From Gemmatimonadota bacterium (GTDB lineage Bacteria > Latescibacterota > UBA2968 > UBA8231), in assembly GCA_009840005.1 (NCBI GenBank), contig VXOR01000067.1, forward strand, positions 1 to 22,992: DNA of 22,992 bases, written 5' to 3'. The notes beneath the pieces were generated by a model. The model saw nothing but the letters and a program-made list of their open reading frames with translations. It was not told the DNA's origin and searched no databases. This document shows positions 16,772 through 22,992 of the stretch, one piece after another. The translations under genes were made by a program, and so were the position numbers. The first letter of the stretch is position 1. The number at the start of each line of letters is the position of its first letter.

Positions 16772-16984
16772 CTACAAATCTTCCGGTCTAAGTCCGGTAT
16801 GTTTGGCAATACGTGTCAACATTCGAGGGCCAATTTCTTGGCGGTCATGGAAAGCAAAGGTATAGTCAGGCCAGCCTTCTTTTGCAAGAGTCCTATGAGA
16901 GCCCGATTGCCTTTTCACGATCCATCCCGAACGCAGCAGAGCCGTCAGAACTCTTCTGGCGCGAGTACTAGGCCACCTGTTCAC
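16772..16984 (-). CDS. hicA: HicA-family toxin (mRNA interferase)
   Basis: 70-residue HicA/YcfA-like toxin, a small double-stranded-RNA-binding-fold RNase that cuts mRNA. The family core is seen in L-L-R-S-G-W-x-V-K-R-Q-S-G-S-H-R, with the catalytic His in S-G-S-H (about H30), and the C-terminal R-M-L-T-R-I-A-K-H-T-G-L helix. The start is GTG at 16984 overlapping the hicB stop (GTGA), so translation depends on hicB. Antitoxin-first order is less common for this family but known. The thrS promoter begins just after its stop. Confidence 0.83.
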   Translation of the reverse strand: MNRWPSTRARRVLTALLRSGWIVKRQSGSHRTLAKEGWPDYTFAFHDRQEIGPRMLTRIAKHTGLRPEDL

Positions 16985-17223
16985 GCTGCCTGAAACGATA
17001 AATTGATGAATTCCGGTCCAAATTCCCCGTGTTCAAGGCGTTCTGCCAAGACGCGCAGGGCAAGTGCTTGGACCTTTGCGGTGGCCTCCTCCATGGTTGA
17101 TCCATAGGTCATGGCACCAGGGATCTCGACGATTTCGGCGATCCATTGCCCATCATCTTCTCGCGCAGTTTCTACGCTGAGATTGACTTTTTGGCTAGTT
17201 GCCAATTCTTGAGTTGATGTCAT
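16981..17223 (-). CDS. hicB: HicB-family antitoxin
   Basis: 80-residue HicB-like antitoxin that should bind and block the adjacent HicA. The fold signature is seen in E-D-D-G-Q-W-I-A-E-I-V-E-I-P-G-A-M-T-Y-G-S-T-M-E-E-A, a partial RNase-H-like domain. It stops soon after this domain, so the usual C-terminal DNA-binding helix-turn-helix or ribbon-helix-helix is absent. The ATG at 17223 has AAAGGA seven bases upstream; a GTG three bases earlier is an alternative. It precedes hicA with a four-base overlap. Confidence 0.83.
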   Translation of the reverse strand: MTSTQELATSQKVNLSVETAREDDGQWIAEIVEIPGAMTYGSTMEEATAKVQALALRVLAERLEHGEFGPEFINLSFQAA

Positions 17224-17255
17224 CACTTTATCCTTTTATTTGGGATGGGCTACAA

Positions 17256-17284
17256 ATGATTGGCCAATGTCGCCCTAGTGTCAA
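17256..17284 (-). promoter_or_regulatory. Possible hicBA promoter with a 10-bp palindrome
   Basis: Minus strand TTGACA (17279-17284), 17 bases, then AATCAT (17256-17261), four of six matches. The palindrome ATTGGCCAAT (17259-17268) overlaps the -10 region and could be an operator. It starts just after the sulfatase stop. The antitoxin here lacks a visible DNA-binding domain, so who would bind is unclear. Confidence 0.45.
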
Positions 17285-17286
17285 AC

Positions 17287-18777
17287 TCAGGCTAGCTCGT
17301 AGTGGGCGCGGTCGGGCAGGGGCACTGGCTGGCCGTCCTCGGTGTTGATGCTCCAGTCGGCTAGCCGCAGGCGCATGGCGGCGAGGACGTCGCGGTGTTG
17401 CTCTTCGTCGATCACATTGACCAACTCGTTTGGATAGGCGACGAGGTCGTAGAGTTCGTCGCGGTCTCCCATGGGGTCGTGGACGTACTTCCATTCGCGG
17501 GTGCGGACCATCTTGCAGCGACCAGCCGCCTCGCGCCACTGCAAGCTGTCGATCAGGGTTTTGCGGCCCCAAGGTTGAGGCAGTTTTTCCAAATCGGCCA
17601 TGGTAAAGAGTGGCCCTCCGCAGCCGTATTCGGAAAAGGTCGCGTCCCGAGGTGCGGCGTCGGTCGCGGTGGGCAGCGGCGTTCCGTGCATTGAGCGCGG
17701 CTGCGCCAGTCCCTGCAAGTGCAACAGCGTCGGCACTATGTCGATCAGGTTGGCCATACTCTGGTCGCGCACTCCGGTGGCGACCTGCCCGGGCCAAGAG
17801 ACGATCAGCGGCACGCACGTCAGGCTGTCGTAGAAAACGCCGCCCTTGCACTGCATGGCGTGTTCGCCCATGAAGTCGCCGTGGTCCGAACAAAAGACCA
17901 CAATCGTCTGCTCCCGCAGCCCCAGTTCGTCGAGTTTGTCGAGAATCTGGCCGAGCGCGTCGTCGATAAAGCGCACCATGCCAAAGTACGAGGCCATGAC
18001 GCCGTAGAGGTCTTCGGGCGGGTCGCGGCGCACTCCCAGCATTTGGTAGAGTACTCGGTTGCGCTCGGGCGCGCGCTCGTCGTCGAATTCGTCGTCGCGC
18101 CAGGGGGGTAGGTCAATGGCTGTAGGTGGGAATAAGGATGCGTATTCGGCTGGGCACAGCCACGGCTCGTGCGGGTCGGGAAAGGAAACCCACAGGGCAA
18201 AGGGCTGGTCTTGGTGCTTTTCGATAAAGCGCGTCGTCTGCCCGGCGATCAGGCCGGTGGAGTGGTCTTCCAACGGCAGGTCGGAGGTGCCGTAGCTGAA
18301 GCGGGGGTTCTGGTGGGCGAGTTGGCGATGCGCCGCGGCGACTTTGCGGCGACCTTCTTCTGGCCGGAACCAGTCCATGCCCCGCGTTTGTGGCCCTTCG
18401 TTGCGCCCGCCGTGGGTAAAGGCGTTCCACACGTCGAAGAGCGTCAAATCCTCCTCCCGCTCGAAGCAGTGGTTTTTGCCGATCAATCCCGTGGCGTAGC
18501 CAGCTTCCTTCCAGAGTTGCCAAGCGTGCGTGGCACCGGCGGGCATCAAGGTCTGGTTGCGCCGGCCGCCGTGCGAGTGGGGAAATTGCGAGGTCCAAAA
18601 CGAGATGCGCGCTGGCACGCAGAGCGGGTGCGGGGTGATTGCGTTTTCAAAGAGCACGCCGTCGGCGGCTAGGCGTTCCATGGACGGGGTTTGGCAGAAG
18701 GTGTTGCCGTAGAGGTGGCTGGCTGTGGCGCGCTGTTGGTCGGTCATTACGACGAGGATGTTCGGTCGGTCGGTCAT
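17287..18777 (-). CDS. Type I sulfatase (FGly, Cys-type)
   Basis: 496-residue sulfatase of the alkaline-phosphatase superfamily, which hydrolyses sulfate esters. The modification motif C-V-P-A-R (C53 to R57) marks the cysteine converted to formylglycine. Metal ligands are suggested by D13-Q14 in V-V-M-T-D-Q-Q-R and by S-D-H-G-D-F-M-G-E-H in the middle. No signal peptide precedes M-T-D-R-P-N-I-L, so it appears cytoplasmic and would act on imported or internal sulfated compounds. The ATG at 18777 has AAAGGAA six bases upstream. No maturase gene (formylglycine-forming enzyme or anSME) is in the window. It stands between two TA loci. Substrate unknown. Confidence 0.92.
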   Translation of the reverse strand: MTDRPNILVVMTDQQRATASHLYGNTFCQTPSMERLAADGVLFENAITPHPLCVPARISFWTSQFPHSHGGRRNQTLMPAGATHAWQLWKEAGYATGLIGKNHCFEREEDLTLFDVWNAFTHGGRNEGPQTRGMDWFRPEEGRRKVAAAHRQLAHQNPRFSYGTSDLPLEDHSTGLIAGQTTRFIEKHQDQPFALWVSFPDPHEPWLCPAEYASLFPPTAIDLPPWRDDEFDDERAPERNRVLYQMLGVRRDPPEDLYGVMASYFGMVRFIDDALGQILDKLDELGLREQTIVVFCSDHGDFMGEHAMQCKGGVFYDSLTCVPLIVSWPGQVATGVRDQSMANLIDIVPTLLHLQGLAQPRSMHGTPLPTATDAAPRDATFSEYGCGGPLFTMADLEKLPQPWGRKTLIDSLQWREAAGRCKMVRTREWKYVHDPMGDRDELYDLVAYPNELVNVIDEEQHRDVLAAMRLRLADWSINTEDGQPVPLPDRAHYELA

Positions 18778-18793
18778 GAGGGGTTCCTTTAGC

Positions 18794-18814
18794 GAATAAT
18801 CTCGTACTTGTACA
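18794..18814 (-). repeat. 21-bp exact copy of the distal hicB start, relic
   Basis: This stretch is identical to 22654-22674, the first codons of hicB at 22463-22675 (Y-K-Y-E-I-I). Here the ATG is replaced by GTG and the frame ends after eight codons. Similarity continues weakly past the identical block on the hicA side. It looks like the remnant of a lost hicAB copy or a recombination footprint, now lying in the leader of the sulfatase gene. Confidence 0.6.
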
Positions 18815-18865
18815 CCGGTTTACTTCATCTAATCTCGAAATACTATGGCATTAAACCCCGATCCT

Positions 18866-19102
18866 TCAGACTAGAGTGGCATACTCATAAACTGGGGTCT
18901 CAATGGTACGGACGGGGCGACATTGCTCCCACATCGCTTGCTGCAGGCGCTCAACGGTCTCCGGTGAGAAGTGCTTCTCGCCCGTCTCGACGTTGACTCG
19001 CGCCGGGACGTTTTCAATAAGGAAGAGCCTCCCACCGAACTCAATGTGGTACGTCACGTTTTTTTCGATCAATGTCTCGTTCCATGCTCTGTCTTCAGGC
19101 AT
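18866..19102 (-). CDS. YgiT/MqsA-like antitoxin lacking zinc cysteines
   Basis: 78-residue protein resembling the N-terminal domain of YgiT-type (MqsA-like) antitoxins: I-E-F-G-G-R-L-F-L-I-E-N-V-P-A-R-V followed by G-E-K-H-F-S-P-E-T-V-E-R-L. In usual members the V-P-A segment is followed by C-x-x-C-G-E; here it reads N-V-E-T-G-E, and no N-terminal C-x-x-C is present, so the zinc site is lost. No helix-turn-helix follows. It starts inside the end of the DUF4258 gene (8-base overlap), the usual arrangement for such toxin-antitoxin pairs. It probably neutralises that toxin. Confidence 0.7.
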   Translation of the reverse strand: MPEDRAWNETLIEKNVTYHIEFGGRLFLIENVPARVNVETGEKHFSPETVERLQQAMWEQCRPVRTIETPVYEYATLV

Positions 19103-19415
19103 CGTCCTGTCTCCTTATTTTGAAGTCGATCCATCTTGAGGGCTCAGGTTCATACAGGGTGATGATTTTGATTATGGGCCTCATCGGATAGCTGCAATGA
19201 ATATGCAGCGGCCTGTGCGATAACGTAAAGCCGAGAATTAGGCAACTGGGACCATATTTGTCGTGCGGATAGTCTTCGATGACTTCACTCCGTTCCATGG
19301 CATCTCGGAAATCCTGCATGCTAATCCCGCGAATAATGCTTTGATCGGTAGCATGTTGTGAGAACTCGACCTGCCCAATCCTGATTTTCCTGCGTATTGC
19401 ATTGAGAATTTCCAT
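19095..19415 (-). CDS. DUF4258 family toxin-like protein
   Basis: 106-residue DUF4258 protein, a small RelE/BrnT-like alpha-beta fold often paired with YgiT-type antitoxins. Family features are seen: an N-terminal helix with F-S-Q-H-A-T-D-Q-S-I-I-R-G-I-S, then V-I-E-D-Y-P-H-D-K-Y-G-P-S-C-L-I-L-G, H-I-H-C-S and a C-terminal I-K-I-I-T-L-Y-E-P. These proteins are assumed to be ribonuclease-type toxins, but evidence is limited. It begins 33 bases after the Res gene and overlaps the antitoxin gene by eight bases, so it is probably co-transcribed with res. Confidence 0.75.
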   Translation of the reverse strand: MEILNAIRRKIRIGQVEFSQHATDQSIIRGISMQDFRDAMERSEVIEDYPHDKYGPSCLILGFTLSHRPLHIHCSYPMRPIIKIITLYEPEPSRWIDFKIRRQDDA

Positions 19416-19448
19416 GGAATGTAGCGCAGGGCTTGTTCGTCAAAGGGC

Positions 19449-22409
19449 TTAACTGTGAGCGAGTACGTCGTCTAGAGAGCGGGCAGTTCGGTACTGCGCT
19501 GGTGATTCGCTCACTTTGAGCGCGGCGAAGTGCGCCTTGCCGCACTCGATTTTGGCACTTTCGGCATTGCGGAGATCACTGGCGAACAGGCTGGCCTTGG
19601 TTTCGACTACAAAATATAGCCGCTCGCCGTCGTCGTGCTCAACCAGCACGGCCCAGTCCGGGTTGTAGCTGCCAAGCGGCGTCGGCACCGAGAACCATCC
19701 CGGCAGTTTGGCGTACACCTTGACCGCAGTATTATTCTCTAACTGGTCTGCAAAGGAACGCTCAATGTCGGAGTCGTACACGACTTGATCGTACACTGAC
19801 TTCTCTGTGTCCGAGATCATGTTTTTCAGATAGCCGGTTAGTTCCTCTTGGTCGAATAACTCCTGTGCATAGTAGTACTCGTCTCCGAGGCGTTGGTACT
19901 TGACGCCATCTACTAAAGCGAGACGCTTACAGCGATTGATAGCTTGCGCGGCGAGGTCGATGAATTGCTGTGGGTTGCGCTTGAAATCGGCGAGGCGTCC
20001 GCTCTCCGAGAGGATGCGGTGGATGCTGCGGCGCGTGAGTTGTGTGCGGTCCTGAAGCTCGGTGAGCACATCGGGTAGCTCTACATCAGCCTCGTCCAAC
20101 ACCACGGTTGCCGCCCCTTCGCGTTCGGTCGCCTCGACTCCTCCTTGGCCAATGGCGATGTCGGCTTTGCTCCACTGGAGCCGAGGCCTAGGGATCGGCG
20201 GCGCATCGTCAAGTGCCCGGATGCACTGTGCGAGTAGGTCTTCGTTGTCGAACTCGACGCGGTACGTAGTCTTGTGCTTGATGCGGTCCCACAGTGCCTT
20301 GAACTCCTGGCTCTGGAGGACGGCGCGGCGCGGGCGGATTGAGCGGCGCTCGTCGGCGTTTTTGATTGTTAGACGCCCGGCGAATTTGCGTAGCACCTTG
20401 GCGATCTCTTCGCGCTGATCGGCGAATTCCTCGGGTACGCTGAGGGTATCATCTTGGAGTGCCTCGCGCAGGGTGTCTTGGACTCGCCCTGTCGCGTCGA
20501 TATACCCTTCTGCTTTCAGGTATTCCCACAAATTCTTTGACGCTTCGGAACCGAGAGCCGTCGTCTGTCCATCTGTGCCGACGACCGGGATGGCCGCAAA
20601 CTGATGCGCCTCCACGACGCCGAAGCGGATGCCGGTGTCGGCCTCGATCTCCTGCTGGAGGTTCTCGGCAAATTCTTCGTAGCTTTCCGTGGCAATAACC
20701 GTGAGCGTGTTGACCTCAAAGCCGTGCAGGCGCTGGCCGTCCTGATTGACGCACAGGCGCAGGCCGCGCCCAATGGTCTGCCGTCGCTCGCGTTCGGTGC
20801 GGATGTCCCTCAGGGTGCATATCTGAAAGACGTTGGGATTGTCCCAGCCTTCGCGCAAAGCCGAGTGCGAGAAAATGAACTTGAGCGGTGTTTCTAGACT
20901 CAGGAGCTTCTCCTTTTCCCGCATGATCAGGTTGTAAGCTCGTTCGGCATTGTCGCGGTTGGCTTGATTGTTCTCGGCGGTATCTGTCCAGCCGCCCTTT
21001 TTGTCGATGGAGAAGTAGCCGTTGTGGACATCCTCTGCGGGCACGTCGAGAGCCACCTCGCCAAAGTCTGGATGATTAGCCAAGCGCCGATACTCTTCTT
21101 CAAAGATTTGGGCATACTCCCCTTTGGTAGAGTTGCCCTCGTCGTACTGCCGGTAGCGATCCACCGCATCGATGAAAAACAGGCTTAGCACTTTGATCCC
21201 CTGCGGGCGCAGGCGCTTTTCCTTGTCGAGGTGCTCGCGGATAGTGCGGCGAATCATTTGGCGCTGGACGGCGAGATGATCCACATCGCCGTAGGCTTCT
21301 CCTGACCGGAGAAAGTGCTCACCGCTGGGTACGCGCAACTCGACGAATTCGTTGCCTTTTCCGACGCGGATTTCGCCGATGTGGCAGTCCCGGTAGATCG
21401 CACGTCCGGTGATTTGTTCGAGATCGTCGTCATCTAGGACATTGACCGCCCGCCGACGGACTCCAGCCGCAGTTTCGACATCGAGTTCGACCTTGGCGCT
21501 GATCGTGCCGCCTTGGTTGCGCGTTGACACCAAGCGGACGTAGGGCTTGTTGTGGGCGTCCTCGACGGTCGCCGATGCTACTTCGATCTGCTTGACTAGC
21601 TTGCGCTCGTAAGCATCTACCGCATCGAGCCGATAGACCATGTGGTGCTGGTCTGCGTGTGTCGCCGAATAGCGCAGCGTGCAGAGGGGATTCATAGCAC
21701 CGAGGGCTTCTCTGCCGCGCCCCTGCAAACCGCCATCCACGCTTTGCGGCTCATCGACAATGAGGATGGGCTGCGTGGCTCGGATCAAATCAATCGGCTT
21801 TTCGCCGCCTGTCTTCTCGCTGTCCTTATAGAGATTGTTGACATCCTTTTTGTTAATAGCGCCGACCGTCACCACCATAATCTGAATCTGCGGACTGGTG
21901 GCAAAGTTTCGCACCTGACCGAGCTTGGCCGAGTCGTAGAGGAAGTACTCGAAGGGCGTGCCCGAGTAGAGTGCGCGGAAGTGGTCGTCGGTAATCTGGA
22001 GCGATTTGTACACGCCTTCCTTGATGGCGACCGACGGCACGACGATGACGAACTTGGTGAATCCGTAACGCTTGTTTAGCTCGAAGATAGTGCGCAAGTA
22101 CACATAGGTTTTGCCGGTGCCGGTCTCCATCTCGACGGTGAAATCGCCCGAATCTAAAGAGGCTGAAGGGGGTAAGCCGTTGCGGAGCTGGACATCGTTC
22201 AGATTCTCGAGCATCTCCTCGTCGAGCAGGCTCAGCCGATTGCCGGTGCCCAGATCGCTTTCCGCAAAGCCGAGGCCAGCCTGAGTACCCACCGCATTGT
22301 GTGTGATCGTGAACTCAGTGCGGCAGACTTCTTGGCCGCGAAACAGGTCGCAGACCGCTTCGATGGCTTGGAGTTGGTAGTCGAGGTTGGGTTCAAAGTG
22401 GAGTTTCAT
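19449..22409 (-). CDS. res: Type III restriction enzyme, Res subunit
   Basis: 986-residue Res subunit of a Type III restriction-modification enzyme: an SF2 helicase/translocase joined to an endonuclease. Walker A is E-T-G-T-G-K-T (95-101), motif II I-V-D-E-P-Q (about 217-222), motif III Y-S-A-T-H, motif VI R-Q-T-I-G-R-G-L-R. The C-terminal nuclease is P-D (917-918) then E-T-K (936-938), the PD-ExK core. Length is normal and no lesion is seen. Res needs a Mod methyltransferase for site recognition; none is in the window, but mod would be expected upstream, beyond the right edge. A hicAB pair lies between, 53 bases from the start. The start ATG at 22409 lacks a strong ribosome site. Confidence 0.93.
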   Translation of the reverse strand: MKLHFEPNLDYQLQAIEAVCDLFRGQEVCRTEFTITHNAVGTQAGLGFAESDLGTGNRLSLLDEEMLENLNDVQLRNGLPPSASLDSGDFTVEMETGTGKTYVYLRTIFELNKRYGFTKFVIVVPSVAIKEGVYKSLQITDDHFRALYSGTPFEYFLYDSAKLGQVRNFATSPQIQIMVVTVGAINKKDVNNLYKDSEKTGGEKPIDLIRATQPILIVDEPQSVDGGLQGRGREALGAMNPLCTLRYSATHADQHHMVYRLDAVDAYERKLVKQIEVASATVEDAHNKPYVRLVSTRNQGGTISAKVELDVETAAGVRRRAVNVLDDDDLEQITGRAIYRDCHIGEIRVGKGNEFVELRVPSGEHFLRSGEAYGDVDHLAVQRQMIRRTIREHLDKEKRLRPQGIKVLSLFFIDAVDRYRQYDEGNSTKGEYAQIFEEEYRRLANHPDFGEVALDVPAEDVHNGYFSIDKKGGWTDTAENNQANRDNAERAYNLIMREKEKLLSLETPLKFIFSHSALREGWDNPNVFQICTLRDIRTERERRQTIGRGLRLCVNQDGQRLHGFEVNTLTVIATESYEEFAENLQQEIEADTGIRFGVVEAHQFAAIPVVGTDGQTTALGSEASKNLWEYLKAEGYIDATGRVQDTLREALQDDTLSVPEEFADQREEIAKVLRKFAGRLTIKNADERRSIRPRRAVLQSQEFKALWDRIKHKTTYRVEFDNEDLLAQCIRALDDAPPIPRPRLQWSKADIAIGQGGVEATEREGAATVVLDEADVELPDVLTELQDRTQLTRRSIHRILSESGRLADFKRNPQQFIDLAAQAINRCKRLALVDGVKYQRLGDEYYYAQELFDQEELTGYLKNMISDTEKSVYDQVVYDSDIERSFADQLENNTAVKVYAKLPGWFSVPTPLGSYNPDWAVLVEHDDGERLYFVVETKASLFASDLRNAESAKIECGKAHFAALKVSESPAQYRTARSLDDVLAHS

Positions 22410-22462
22410 GGTGGCTCAGAAACTCTTCAATTCTTGGATGCCCTTGAATCGGAACACCTTTG

Positions 22463-22675
22463 TTACGCCAGCATTAGCCGCTCGCCTTTGGGTTCTGGTA
22501 TTGGATCGCCGAACTCTTTCGCGGTATCAATCCAGAGAGCCATCGCTTGATTGATGTGTCTGAGAGCGGCTTCTTGCGTGTCACCATGAGCCATACATCC
22601 GGGAAGCTCGGGAACTTCAGCTACAAAAGCGTCGTCGTCGTTGCTCCAATAGAGAATAATCTCGTACTTGTACAT
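22463..22675 (-). CDS. hicB: HicB-family antitoxin
   Basis: 70-residue HicB-like protein: M-Y-K-Y-E-I-I-L-Y-W-S-N-D-D-D-A-F-V-A-E-V-P-E-L-P-G, the common start of small HicB antitoxins, then H-G-D-T-Q-E-A-A-L. It ends without a DNA-binding domain. The ATG overlaps the hicA stop as TGATG. It shares little with the HicB at 16981. With its hicA broken by an amber codon it may be an orphan antitoxin, or may act only when readthrough makes the toxin. Its 5' end is duplicated near 18794. Confidence 0.85.
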   Translation of the reverse strand: MYKYEIILYWSNDDDAFVAEVPELPGCMAHGDTQEAALRHINQAMALWIDTAKEFGDPIPEPKGERLMLA

Positions 22676-22929
22676 CAGTCTTCTCCTCCTAGTTCATACT
22701 TCAGGATCACTTTACGGACCTGCTGTATCTGATAGGGCTTCGCATGGCCGTTGTCGCGCTATAGATTGATTCTATCCGCAACATCACTCTTTCTGAATAT
22801 ATGGTGGCTTCCTTGCACTTGCTCGGTGAACCCCAGATTCCGAAGCAGACCACATAAGTCGCCGAAACGGATGTTCGCATCTGATCGCCCGCCGAGAATT
22901 TTTTGCAAAAGCTGCTTATATCGGCTCAT
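22675..22929 (-). pseudogene. hicA: hicA toxin gene with an internal amber codon
   Basis: Read through one stop, this 85-codon frame is a full HicA/YcfA-like toxin: M-S-R-Y-K-Q-L-L-Q-K-I-L-G-G, the catalytic G-S-H-H-I-F (about residues 40-45), R-I-N-L, then TAG (22759-22761), then H-A-K-P-Y-Q-I-Q-Q-V-R-K-V-I-L-K-Y. Typical members have N-L-Q at the break, so a CAG to TAG change explains it. The 56-residue product keeps the His but loses the last strand and helix. The frame ends in TGATG shared with hicB. Other genes here end normally at TAG, so a recoded amber is unlikely. Confidence 0.82.
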
Positions 22930-22992
22930 GCCTAAGCTATAGCGGTCCTAAATCATTCGAGAGCCAAAGTATATTGGCTTAACTTAGGGAAT

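Noticed and set aside
12142..22761. Stop-codon recoding to explain the in-frame TAA in proS and TAG in hicA
   Set aside because: DUF2779, PhyH and thrS genes end at TAG, and the first PhyH gene and res end at TAA, at the expected C-termini, so both codons are used as real stops here.
1..22992. tRNA genes, CRISPR arrays, insertion sequences
   Set aside because: No cloverleaf-like intergenic stretch, no regularly spaced repeats, and no transposase-like frame were seen by eye; a covariance or repeat search was not possible here.

Overview
The window looks like a bacterial chromosome segment from an uncultivated lineage. The genes are bacterial-type: a prolyl-tRNA synthetase with an inserted editing domain, a TGS-domain ThrRS, Shine-Dalgarno starts and TA modules. 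The metabolic genes (two PhyH dioxygenases, a cytoplasmic-type sulfatase, a mandelate-racemase-family dehydratase, a dimethylformamidase-like protein, a beta-propeller glycosidase-like protein) resemble the accessory content of groups such as Latescibacterota or Poribacteria. That assignment is an inference from gene families only.

Layout. Positions 76-939 (+) hold a PhyH-family dioxygenase. Positions 1101-5870 (+) hold a compact three-gene cassette: a McrB-like AAA+ GTPase, a DUF2357/PD-(D/E)XK nuclease, and a DUF2779 protein that combines a Cas4-like Fe-S nuclease domain with a DEDD-type exonuclease domain. This looks like a McrBC-derived defence system with an added double-nuclease subunit. 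Positions 5929-8278 (+) hold a beta-propeller gene broken by a one-base frameshift, translationally coupled to a second PhyH gene. Positions 8297-11949 (-) hold an enolase-superfamily dehydratase, an NAD-dependent epimerase and a dimethylformamidase-beta-like protein.

Positions 12028-16740 (-) form a translation-related block, transcribed thrS, then an M50-type membrane protease, then proS. In front of thrS lies a complete amino-acid attenuator: a promoter, a short leader ORF with ten consecutive Thr codons, a possible antiterminator strand directly after the leader stop, and a perfect intrinsic terminator just upstream of the thrS Shine-Dalgarno. proS has an in-frame TAA, after which 37 more codons continue that match the usual ProRS C-terminus.

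Positions 16772-22929 (-) are mainly a defence and toxin-antitoxin region: a hicBA pair, a sulfatase, a DUF4258/YgiT-like pair, a Type III restriction Res subunit, and a second hicAB pair whose hicA carries an internal amber codon. A 21-bp exact repeat of the second hicB start lies just upstream of the sulfatase and looks like a relic.

No rRNA, tRNA, CRISPR array or insertion sequence was seen. No gene-free stretch exceeds about 300 bases. Three coding lesions in 23 kb (one frameshift, two in-frame stops) could be real decay or errors in a metagenome assembly; reads would decide.
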